Source of the DNA: Balanoglossus misakiensis
Taxonomy: Eukaryota; Hemichordata
DNA length: 64,000 nt
Assembly (NCBI GenBank): GCA_040954595.2
Contig: CM082591.2
Span: forward strand, 3,534,001 to 3,598,000
Direction of reading: 5' to 3'
Below, in pieces: positions 26,201 to 36,430 of the stretch; position 1 is the first letter of the stretch, and every line of letters begins with the position of its first letter. The position numbers and the translations under genes are program-made. Under the pieces are notes generated by a model. That model had not been told where the DNA came from, made no database searches, and was given only the letters and a program-made list of their open reading frames with translations.

Positions 26201-28207
26201 AACTGAAACTCTAATTGTCTACTTGATATTTATATCTACGCATGTCAAAACCAGGTTAAGTTTAAAATCAATCAGATAAGCTACACTTCATCGCACTTTC
26301 GGGAGAAGAGTCGTTTAATTTGACAATCAGGGTCAGTTATAGTGTGCTACTTGTACTTTTAGATGGAAGGAAGACACTGTCACATGACCTAGATTGTATG
26401 GTCTTCGTTTGGCAGGCATTTGATTTAATTGCAAATTACCTAACAAACCGGCTTTGTCAAGACAAGCTCAGCACATGCTGGCGAAGAGAGATGAAAGGAC
26501 CCATACTTTCTGGTCGACTTTGTATGGAGCGTATACTCTGTGTATACACGTTCTTGTTCATGTAATGCCATACCATCTGTGACCCCGCGGTCCATGCACG
26601 AGATGGACAACTTATACTTGATTGTGACGGATAACATAAATTTAGTCGTGGCAAAAGGATTATCATAGTGATTTTGGTGGCCGTCAGCTGGTTTGGTCAT
26701 TGTCAAATTTTGTGCAGAATTTTCATTGTGACATGTACCTTATTATAACATATTTTACGTGTAGCTGTGTTCACTGTAATTGAGGTTACAGTAAACCCAA
26801 CAGTCACTGGCGGCACTCGCTTGGATCAGAGCTTACTGTAACACTCATTATAATTGCATGAATGAATCAAATACGTCGTAATTCAACAGTAATAGGCAGT
26901 TTATTTTCCAGCTGCAGTATAGAATAATATGCTGAGTAATCTCCTGGCTGACAAATTTCCTATTGTCATAAAGACAGTTGAATACACGCATCCTGACATA
27001 AACACATTAAAATAGGCAGATGGACTGCACCATCTGTCCTGGAACATAAACTAGACGGAAATATTATCATGCAGCGATGCCTACACGCAGCTTGAGGATT
27101 ATTGACTCGAGATTATCCGTAGTCACTTGAGACAGAAGAGTGTTTGTGTGTGTTAACTTACATTTAATACTCCAAATGAAAAATAGTATCTGTTTGCATG
27201 TAAACATGACAGCAGAGACGTTTCTCATTCCCTGGTCCTTCAGAGATTTTAACACATTTTAAACTGCAATTTTTCTAACCATCTTACGATCACTCCAGGA
27301 TGTTCTGGAAGGTTGGTTTAAACAGAAGCTAGCCTTCTGTGCAGAAGGATATTTGTAGAAGCTATACTTAAGAAACAAAACATATTACACACAATACTAA
27401 GTGCCACACAAACAGCGACAAGACAAATAAAAGATTCTTGACGTCATTCGATACCGTATCTGCCACATACTGTCGTGAACATAACATTATTTCAATTGCT
27501 TTTAGCTCATTTAGCGATCAGGAAGACTGATAGCAAATTGTTTAAGGCTTCCATTGGTTAGAAATGCCTGACAATGATGGCTTATAATGCAAATCAAATG
27601 AGTAATAAGGTTTCTCGAGCACTTGAAAGGGGTCAGTCGTTTTTCAAGTTGCTTTAATGTTCAGAAATTTTGTTTACAAGAAAACCACAGGACATGAAAC
27701 ACATATGTTTGCCCGTTCTCAATCTTGAACTAGTTTAGTAAGCGAACACATCCATCATAAGCTAGGGAGACTTACGCATTTGTGTTTTTGCGATTTACCT
27801 ACTAACATCAGCTGCATTCGCCGCCAGGTAAATAAACTGACTCACAGTAATCGGAACATTCACATCGAATGTTGAAACCTGAACAAATACCAAGTCTTTG
27901 GTAAGGTGAGGGTAATTTTGATATCTGGAAGGCTTACAAAATAAAATTTTATGATGCTGCAGGGAATTCAAAACTATAACTTCAGTTTTGGAGGCATGGC
28001 CAATTAACTCAATCCACATATGGTTGTGATCCATGATTTTTTAACATTAACGAAGCCGTTCAAGGACTATTTTCGACGGATCAAAGCACAGCGAATAAGA
28101 TGCATGTACGTGTAGAGTCACGGAGTCGCCTAATACAGCTGACAGAATCTGAAATCTACAGAATAAAGTAACATAACCTAAATTACATTGGAAACGAAAT
28201 TGGTCGA
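20262..28207. other. Gene-poor spacer
   Basis: I find no exon that can be tied to a protein family. The open frames are short and unstructured, and the base composition is AT-rich throughout. No strong repeat array is visible. Confidence 0.5.
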
Positions 28208-28780
28208 ATGCAAGCATGTTTTTGCAAAACTCATATCCATTGTCGGCTTTTCAAAGCAATATCGCGATATTACCGAGCCGAAACGAAACGTAAATCTTCA
28301 ATGAATATGGATTTAATGGTCGGCACTTTTTTATACCTTTCGAGCTTAATGCAGTTGCCATGGATACTGATCGATCCAGGGATAAATCTTTTCAAATGTG
28401 GTCAGGTGGAAATAAAATGTTTAGTAGTACTGAAAAGTCGTTCAAACCACAATCTTAATTTACAGAAGTCACTTGCGTTGGGTTACAGTGACATCATTTT
28501 TTTCTCTGTATATTCACGGTCTGCTAAAGAACCTAAAGTACACAGAAAGGACAGAAATGAAAATTTTGTATGCCAAAAGATAACACAATTGGAACTCCTT
28601 CGTGATTATAGGACCGTGAACATTTGTCACAACCTGTTTAAAATGTGGAATTTAGCAAAGACAATCTGTGATTCCAATTTGTGTACTGAAAAACGAGCTA
28701 CATGCGCAAATGTCATCTTAGTTTTGAAGAATTCAGTTGATTTATACTTTACTTCTGGATATCTTAAAATCACACAATAG
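28208..28780 (+). CDS. Unassigned 190-codon open frame, possibly chance
   Basis: An ATG-initiated frame of 190 codons lies in AT-rich sequence, the longest open frame outside the recognised genes. The predicted protein is basic and rich in Leu, Ser, Asn and Lys, with a short hydrophobic stretch around residues 37-56 but no motif I recognise. The start context is unremarkable and no splice structure is evident. Codon use looks like the AT-rich background rather than like the GC-richer receptor genes. It could be a lineage-specific gene, a decayed transposon frame or chance; I favour non-coding. Confidence 0.15.
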   Translation: MQACFCKTHIHCRLFKAISRYYRAETKRKSSMNMDLMVGTFLYLSSLMQLPWILIDPGINLFKCGQVEIKCLVVLKSRSNHNLNLQKSLALGYSDIIFFSVYSRSAKEPKVHRKDRNENFVCQKITQLELLRDYRTVNICHNLFKMWNLAKTICDSNLCTEKRATCANVILVLKNSVDLYFTSGYLKITQ

Positions 28781-28880
28781 TTCCAATTACTTTGGATACT
28801 TGTTTTTCTTCGGTAATGTAATTAGGGTAATGGAATCTTGCATATCTAGTGCAATTTATCTAGGTCAACTCTGCAAGCCG

Positions 28881-28929
28881 GAGATGAGATAGATGAGATG
28901 AGATGAGATGAGATGGGATGAGATAGGAT
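28881..28929. repeat. GATGA pentanucleotide microsatellite
   Basis: Consecutive GAGAT/GATGA units with single-base variants (GGGAT, GATAG) are directly visible. Confidence 0.85.
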
Positions 28930-29778
28930 TGGAATGAAATATCAAAGATTAAATTCAGTTTTAATATGAATGCAAATTTTTCAACCGCTTGCATTTTTTA
29001 AAATGGCAAAATCAAAAGACTATATGAACCATGCCTTTCTATAGGTTATGTGACATTTGCATGTTCATCAAGTGTGTGTGCCATTTATGACTGTACATAC
29101 TATAGATTTGTAACTTAAAGCAACAGCATCCATACATGTACGCAAGAAATATACAAACCGTACTGATGGCAAAAGGGACAATTCTATACCTTCAGGGGAA
29201 GCAAAGTAAAATATATTGACCTTTACAAAAAATGATTTCCTGGCATTTGTAAAATGCATAAAATCCGCGTGACCTTCTTCGGGTATCTTCGTTAACAAAG
29301 CATTCGTCTTTTTCCTTGCTGAGTAGCATGAATCATTTTCCTACACTCCTTATTCATAGCCCAGGGACAGATTACAGTATTTTAAAGGTCTTGGAACCCT
29401 GGGTAGGAATGGTATTGTCATGAGTCAGAATTCATCAGCATCATCAGCTATTGTATCGCCTTCTCATTCAGTTGCATTACCGACATCACGACAATCTCTC
29501 AAAATTATCTTCAAACAGGGAAATATCCTTCCTGTTACTGAGAATGATTTTCCAAATGTCTCGCCCTACGGAAAGGTTCTGTTGACGTTTAGTGATTACA
29601 CAGAAGTGAACTTTCCTCATGGCGAAAGCAATTTTCTCGACCATCTGACTGCGTGGTGACGTTGTTTGGTATATGAGGGTGTGTTTGTCACAAAGCAAAC
29701 TTGATACTAGCATAGTCATATTGGTGTGTACAGGAAATTAAAGTCAATATATACGGTTCTTATTGAACTAAAAACTGT

Positions 29779-29920
29779 TAACATAGTAAGCGCCTTGGGA
29801 CAGATTTTCAGAAAAATGATCGTTCTCTGAACCTTTCAACTCTTTGCTATAAGACTGTATGGGGAGTCTTTTTGAAAGCAAAGAAAAAAACAGGATGTTC
29901 ATCGTCTTTTATCATGAAAC
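29779..29920. repeat. Dispersed repeat, copy A
   Basis: This segment shares a run of aligned words with 42863-42990: GGGACAGATT, TCAGAAA, a CAACTCT/CAATTCT word, then AAAACAG followed by TGTTC and TCGTCTT, in the same order and at similar spacing. This suggests an old interspersed repeat of unknown class. Confidence 0.4.
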
Positions 29921-32343
29921 TCACTACTTTAAATATGAAAGTTTAAAACTTTATTTTCTTGGCACATTCTAACCTAAACTGAGTATAGAAAATCAGAATG
30001 TGGTTTATTTAATTTTACGCACTAGATAACTGCATTCATTGAAGCGGTATGCTTTACAATGTGACAAAACTTTAGCACATATACATCCGTATTTACGTAA
30101 TATGGCTGTGATATAAAATCACCATATTGTTCTGACATGCATGTCTGCCTAGTGAATATCTCCTAGGAAACGGCAGTCAATACAGGCAAAGCTCCAATGC
30201 AGTAAAGATTTCTGCCAAACAAATGGCAACACAAGCGTGATCGAATGAGCAAAACATAAAACTCCATGCTCATATGTGATATTTCATTTCATCTATTGTG
30301 CAGAAGTTCTTCTGCTAGCCTGTGACTCAAAGATGAACATGTATTTTCTAACAGCATACAATTATTTACATACTAATAAAATGGCTGTTCGTAACGCATA
30401 TAATGAATATATTAAAGTGAACAAACAACATCACTACACTGCACGATGATACAGGTAATAATAGATCAATATGAAGTGTTCGTGTAACATTTCAAAACAT
30501 GTGCCCCCTTATTGGGACACGCCCTGAATGTGTGCGTTGATTGTACTATAAATACATAATAAAAAACGCGGGTATACTACATGAACCCACGCATATAACG
30601 GTCAAAAGACGTGTGGTGAAAATGCTGGTTGTTCAAACATTTATGGCAATTTCTTTACCATAATGGGAAAACCAGTACGTTCACCTAGCAGGCAGGAGAA
30701 AAAAATCCTCTCTAATTTTACATATTTATGCCGAAAAGATAGCATTTACCAAGTTCAAGGTTGGGTCGCAAATAAGACGAGTATTACGGGTCTAATCCTA
30801 ATCATGGATTTCCACATACTATCTCCGATTGCGGTATTCAATCTAACTTCAATGAAACTTGATTACCTGGCAAATCAATGGCTCCGTTAATAATCCACTA
30901 ACATACCCTTTGCAAGAAAACGAGCGAGGAGAATGTAGAACAGATGCAATGATTATTCTGTGAGTCACCAATCAATCATTCATGAAAGATAACAGATGAA
31001 AAAAAATCTATCACTTTATGTCATAAAACATTCATGTTTTAATCACATGCTACGTACAATATTGATTTTCAATGAGGGTTTGCATGAATTCGCATCTGTG
31101 ATATCCAAATAATATTGATAAGATGGGTTTACATTAATAAAGGAATGCTTTAAAGGACAGTCAATTGGTAAATATCTTATTGTTTTTTATTATCAGCTAT
31201 GATCAACGTTCAATTTATTTCCTCTGTCGCTCTCTTTTATTTCCACCTCCCCTCTTTCTTCCCCTCTCCCGCTCTTTCTCATCTCCTTACAGCTACCCTA
31301 GCAAACATTTTAAGTACAGACAGATGCCATTCTAGGGTTTGAAAACAATTAATATCTAAAGTCCAGGTTCTTAACTGTTCTTGGCAGAAAGGGAACTTGT
31401 TTGTTTCATGATTTTGGAACTCCTTTCGAAAGAATTCCCCCCAAACACTGCGCTGACGCTGATGGCGCACTCACCAATGAAGTCATAGACATGTGATTTT
31501 AGATCAGAGTACAACAAAACTAAAAAATTCACCCATAAGCCACCTCTGCCATCATGCTTGTGGTGTCATCAATAGTAAAATTTAATGCCCACTGTTTCGG
31601 TTGTGAATTCTTCAACTGGCGACAATTTTTTTTTATGGATACTTGGAACAGCACAATGCACGACAACATTTTATAGTCATTTCTGGCTAATATATTACTT
31701 TAATAATAAATTTTCCTCTCCAATTTCTGTGAGACATCATATTTCATTTCTATTTTAATAAGGGGGCACTGTAAAACATCACGCATGGTACAAGAGAGAG
31801 AGCTTCGTTCTTCTCAAAAATCCTCGAGGAAATTTATAATTGTTTGCAATTATGCACATTGTAACTGACTTACAACTGTGTCGTGTGGGACCCGGACCTG
31901 CAGCCAGACACGGGACAACACCCACTCTTTAAGTATTGATTTACGTAATTTTCAGAAGAACTTGATTTTCAAGCAATACTTGATATTGAATAACAATGGG
32001 GACAAAAACTGCGTGATGACAACATACTGCAAATGTGACGTCAGATATGCGTGGGTGATGGAACAAAAAGAGAAATAAAGTGACGAAAACTGAGCTACGT
32101 GCGGTGTGAAGTCACCCAAATTTACCAAAGTTTGCATTCCATGACAATTTTAATTTGAAATCAGGTCACAGTGTACTTTAAACTAGAAGTTAAGGGGTAC
32201 ATTTAAGTGAACAATGACAATTAAGTTATTGACGTAGTTTTAGGAAAGTTTCGTTTTCTATTTCCGATGCAAAATCAAATCTGGTTTAAACGCGAGCAGC
32301 TTCAGACCTGTGAGCTGTCGTTCGCTGAGCCCTGACGGATACC

Positions 32344-32422
32344 ATGGACGAACAGGAGACGATGGTTGCGCAAACCAAGTCCGACAAATGGCGCCTGAAC
32401 TTGGAGATGGGTCTCCCCCCAG
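32344..32422 (+). CDS. ETS gene, inferred first coding exon
   Basis: ATG in a favourable ACCATGG context opens 26 codons (MDEQETMVAQ...) and reaches a CAG/GTATAG donor in phase 1, exactly the phase needed by the Pointed exon at 34826. GC content is higher than in the flanks. The 2.4-kb intron and the lack of a conserved motif make this an inference; another first exon could exist. Confidence 0.6.
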
Positions 32423-34719
32423 GTATAGTGAAAATTATTACTCACACCTTGGCATTCTCGGAAAACGCGGAAAACTTCAATCGGTACGGTCACCGCTGAC
32501 TTATTTCACGCTTTTAACCGAAATGCCTCAAGGCTAATTCACACCAACTCTTGACAATAGTGGTTGCCAGAAACAATGTCACTGCTATTCTGAAGAATCT
32601 CGCAAATTGAGGAAAAAAAATTTAGTTCAACAGCTACAAACCAGTGTCTGCAGGAAAACAATGGCATGTAATTCTTACTGCCAGCCAATGTTTGTTTTAC
32701 TTTACGTGCAGCGAACATGTTAAACTATTTTATCTCAGTATACCTATAAATAATCCAATTTTAGCTGGCATCGGAATGCTATAAGTCATGCTACCACACA
32801 CATGCACGCGTATACAGTGTGTACATAATCTACGGCTGTATCAATTTATATACCACTTGTACGGTACACCTTGGAATTTGTACTGCTATTAGGTCAACTA
32901 ATTGCTTTTGTTACAAAGTGGTGTAAACTTCCAACGAGCTTACGTCACTATGGACTTTGCACTGCCCTTTGAAAATAATTTAGCACGTTGCATTAGAACA
33001 CTGCATACCTTATTAAATTTCATAATTACACCAAAAACGAGAAGCCAATGGGGGCATCCATACAACTTAGCTTGGGACTTGGGTATCGTCACCAACGTGC
33101 TTTGTTTCGTTCCGGATTTGCTTTGTCTAAACTGAAAAAACAGGTTGACAGTAGTTTTGACGCACGTCCGAGGGAAAATTTATGACGTCAATCGCATTTT
33201 TCTCCAAGCATGAGGGCCGGGGTGCCTGACATCATCGAGGTGTCGGGTATATGTATGACAAATCTTTTGACAGCCAATACGAGATATAAAGACTTCGCAT
33301 ACATGTGCCGCCGTAAGTTATACAGGGTCTTGAGCAACCGAGTGAGGAACTGTTGGGTGTACGACCCGTCTGTAGCATGTATACCTCTATGACATTCACA
33401 TCTCTCTACTACCCTGACCTAAAATTGGAGTCACAAGGAAAACAAGGACTTCAAAGTAATGTCACCATGATTAAATGCCTTACCGGGGAAGTTAATAATT
33501 CACAAGTAATATGTGGAGAATGTAAATACTCGAACATATACCCATTCATGGGATGGCTCGATCTCCACGACGTCATTTGCTCAATGACACGTGCATGTTG
33601 GTGAACTCACCCCGGGGGATTTCACACAGATTATCGAAACGTCATGCCTTGACGTGTAACCGAAACAAAAACTACACATCACCCAAAGCATGCATATATA
33701 AATATTTAGCAAATATTGATATACCCCGTCATTGAATGGGTGCCCATGGTATCGTGGTAATACTTGAATGAAACAAAGATTTACCAAAGATAACTGCATG
33801 ACCTTTCACTGAAACGTCTCTAGTTGGGTGGAGTAGGCTCGGTCTGTAGTGTCACCAAACGACAATATGTTTTACTAAGTTGATTATTTCTTTCAAAGCT
33901 CCATTATCTGTAACGTTTGACTATTTTTCAGTACTTATATGTTATGTGTATCCGTCACTGTCATGGATGGCTTCTTACAGCATGCTTATGCCCAGTATTA
34001 TTTTATCTCAACATAATAGCCACGTGTGCATAATCATTATAGTTGTACTTTAAAATTGTATTTTACTCAAACAATAACAATAGTCTGTATACATATATGA
34101 CTTGTTCGAGAAGAAAACTGTGTAGTTCGGGACACAGAGAGGAGGACAACAGAATGTAGTTGATACGCGAAACAAAAACAATACTGAAAAATTGCCAGAA
34201 GTAATAGACAACAGAATACACAATGAAATGACCTAGAAAACAAGGCTGTCAACGTCCAAGGAAATTCTCAGCGTATGGTCAAGAGATAAGCGAATCTATA
34301 TGCAAAGACTATGCTGTGAATACTTTGCACCGACTTCCCGTTTCGATGGTAGAACTCATCACAAATGTCCTCATTAATATGTTAGTCGACAAAGACCATG
34401 TTTGTAAAAGATACTTTCACTTCCTTTCTGAACTCTGAATGACACTTTCTTTCATCCCGCCTAAATTACGAACAACAGAATATCAGATTTGGAAAAAGCA
34501 GTCAAAATACAGTGTTACGCGAAGTACTGGCATGCCATTTAGTCTGTAGAAAATTCAAAAAGACGCTGGTACGTGAAAGTGGGGCCCAGATATGAGGAGG
34601 TTCAAGTCCAAGAATATACGTAGTTTTTTATCTATCTATCTAGCTGTTTGTTTTCCTTTCCTTCTTTTGTTCTTTCATTCTTTCTTTCATTCTTTCTAGC
34701 TGTCTGTCTGTTTTCCTTT

Positions 34720-34751
<32 letters not shown>

Positions 34752-36430
34752 TCCTTCTGGGTCAGTCAGTCAGTCACCTAACTTCTTCTCATCTCTTATT
34801 ATCTCAATTATGTGTTGTTCTGTAGATCCATGCATTTGGACGGTCAAAGAGACAGCTTTGTGGTTTCAGTGGGTCAGCGGGTCAGCTAGTATGTACAATA
34901 ATCCCATCAGCAATTACGTCGTTGAGTCCGGCATTGATGGCCAGAAAATATGTTCCATGACCGAACAAGAATTCAAGAGTTATTTCAGCATACACGACAG
35001 CAACTCACACATGTATTTCAATCGACTCCAGTATTGGAAAACAGGTGATATTTGAAATTCTATTTTCCCCTTTATTGTAACCATTTCATTTCCATTGCCT
35101 TGGTTCATGATTATTGTACCAAGCCTATCATTTCTTATGAAAATGATGACACCATTGACTTGACAAGCACCAGTGACAAAAAAACAAACAGATAAAACAA
35201 TCACATGAGAATGGTGCAAAAATTGTGAAAAGGGAGAAATCTAGATATTATTTTATGTCTCAATGTTATAGATGGTAAAATGGATTGGTTGAGTACAAAT
35301 GCAAGGAACGAATTTTAGTTTTTAACACATGTATTTTACTTACGGATTTCACAGTTATTTACAATGCGATCTTTGTGTGCATATATATTACAGTGGCCCC
35401 CTTTACACCCAGTGATGACTGTAATTTCTCACTGATGGGAAGCACAGCTCAGATGCTGTACTCGGCCAGACTCCAGAGAATTGACCAGGACATGAACAAC
35501 AATCAAATCAACTATCATTTAAATCAGGTACGGCTTCATCAAGGTGATTACCGGTATTTCATTTTTGAAGAAAGAAGACAGCTGTAGTCATATCTTAGTT
35601 TTTGTTTGTTTGTTTTTTTAAAGGCATTTCCGACGTCCGGTGATTTTGGCAGCCAGTCTAAACAGTATCACTGTATGACCTCTGACTTGAACTACTTCAA
35701 TGACATCAACGACATAAGTGAATACCTCTGCGAAAGCCTGCTGCAAATTGAAGACACGAAGCCGTCGAACACGATGTCACAATTTGGAAGGATCAATACA
35801 CACTGCAACGATGCTATGGAAAATGGAACGAAGATGGTGACGGACGGCAGATTCAACGCAGCGCCACCAACGGCAAATGGTGACGGCAATATTGGCCACG
35901 CTGATAAAGGCAACGATGCAAGTATTCTAAAGGCACGTGCGTCAGAAGTACCGATCAGGAAACGAGGGCGGCCTCCCAAGCCAAAGCTCTTTGAAGTCCC
36001 CAAAGGTACTGCTATATCACTGAATAATAAAGACACATGTTCTTTAACCTACTGCATGTTAAAATAACTTGCATTCGCCATTGCAGGCTACACAACTGAA
36101 TCTATTGATTTTGGCTTCATTTCAGTTAAAAAATGCCACCCTATCCTGTGGAAGTTTCTACTGGAAAGCCTGAACGACCCAAAGATGGCCGACTGCGTCA
36201 GCTGGGTGAATAAGGACAGCGGCGTCTTCAAATTCGAATCCAGCAAGAAGGAAGATATCGCCCGGAAGTGGGGCGAACAAAAGGGCAACCGCAAGTTGAT
36301 GACCTACCAAAAGATGGCGCGAGCCCTGAGGGATTATGGGAAGAAAGAGATTATCCGAAAACATCGCAGGCGACTTCACTATGTCTTTCTACCAAAGTAC
36401 ATTTGTGGAGAAAGAGACAATGCTTCTTGA
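32344..36430 (+). CDS. ETS-family transcription factor with Pointed domain, AT-hook and SPI-like ETS domain (five-exon model)
   Basis: Predicted nuclear DNA-binding regulator of 372 residues from exons 32344-32422, 34826-35044, 35394-35527, 35624-36005 and 36126-36430. All introns are GT-AG with matching phases (1,1,0,1), and the joined length is 373 codons including the stop. The Pointed/SAM domain spans about residues 27-100 (W31, W39, W42, CSMTEQEF at 69-76). A linker of about 150 residues follows. An AT-hook, RKRGRPPKPK, lies at 256-265. The ETS domain spans about 275-364, with spaced tryptophans W280, W298 and W320 and the two GGA-reading arginines R337 and R340. Pointed plus AT-hook is the ELF3/ESE layout, but GNRK, MTYQKMARALR and DYGK in the ETS domain resemble PU.1/Spi proteins. 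Exon 1 is the least certain part. ETS identity is firm; subfamily is ambiguous between a derived ESE and a Pointed-bearing SPI-like factor. Confidence 0.9.
34629..34757 (+). repeat. Polypyrimidine CTTT-type microsatellite in ETS intron 1
   Basis: CTTT/TTTC units with CTGT and TATC variants are directly visible and end about 70 bp before the Pointed exon acceptor. Translation gives a Phe/Ser-rich run that is intronic, not the protein N-terminus. Confidence 0.85.
34826..35044 (+). CDS. ETS gene exon 2, Pointed/SAM domain
   Basis: Follows a TGTTCTGTAG acceptor and ends ACAG/GTGATA. It encodes residues 27-99, essentially the whole Pointed domain. IWT...LWFQWV and CSMTEQEF correspond to conserved blocks in the ESE group (compare CSMSLQEF in human EHF), and the exon ends in LQYWKT, like EHF's LQHLKW. 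Confidence 0.9.
35394..35527 (+). CDS. ETS gene exon 3, linker
   Basis: Bounded by TATTACAG and CAG/GTACGG, phase 1 in and phase 0 out. It encodes a polar linker (residues 100-144) containing MLYSARLQRIDQ and an Asn/Gln-rich end, with no recognised domain. Confidence 0.8.
35624..36005 (+). CDS. ETS gene exon 4, acidic linker and AT-hook
   Basis: Begins after a T-rich tract ending AAAG and ends AAAG/GTACTG in phase 1. The first part is acidic (residues 165-189, several Asp/Glu). The end carries RKRGRPPKPK, a canonical GRP-core AT-hook for minor-groove contact. If the 120-bp intron after it were retained, translation would add 20 residues and stop, giving a protein without the ETS domain. Confidence 0.9.
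36126..36430 (+). CDS. ETS gene exon 5, ETS DNA-binding domain and stop
   Basis: Acceptor ATTTCAG, then residues 273-372 to TGA at 36428-36430. It holds the complete winged-helix ETS domain in one exon and only about eight residues beyond it. AATAAA words at 37032-37037 and 37431-37436 are candidate polyadenylation signals. Confidence 0.95.

Larger units (their letters stand above)
28781..32343. other. Gene-poor spacer upstream of the ETS gene
   Basis: No supportable coding exon is seen. It holds a GATGA-type microsatellite (28881-28929), one copy of a dispersed repeat (29779-29920) and a pyrimidine-rich tract near 31225-31285. The last few hundred bases should contain the promoter and 5' untranslated region of the ETS gene, but I cannot place a transcription start. 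Confidence 0.5.

Noticed and set aside
34648-34825. Phe/Ser-rich N-terminal extension in frame with the Pointed exon
   Set aside because: It translates a CTTT microsatellite and lies before a good TGTTCTGTAG acceptor, so it is intron.
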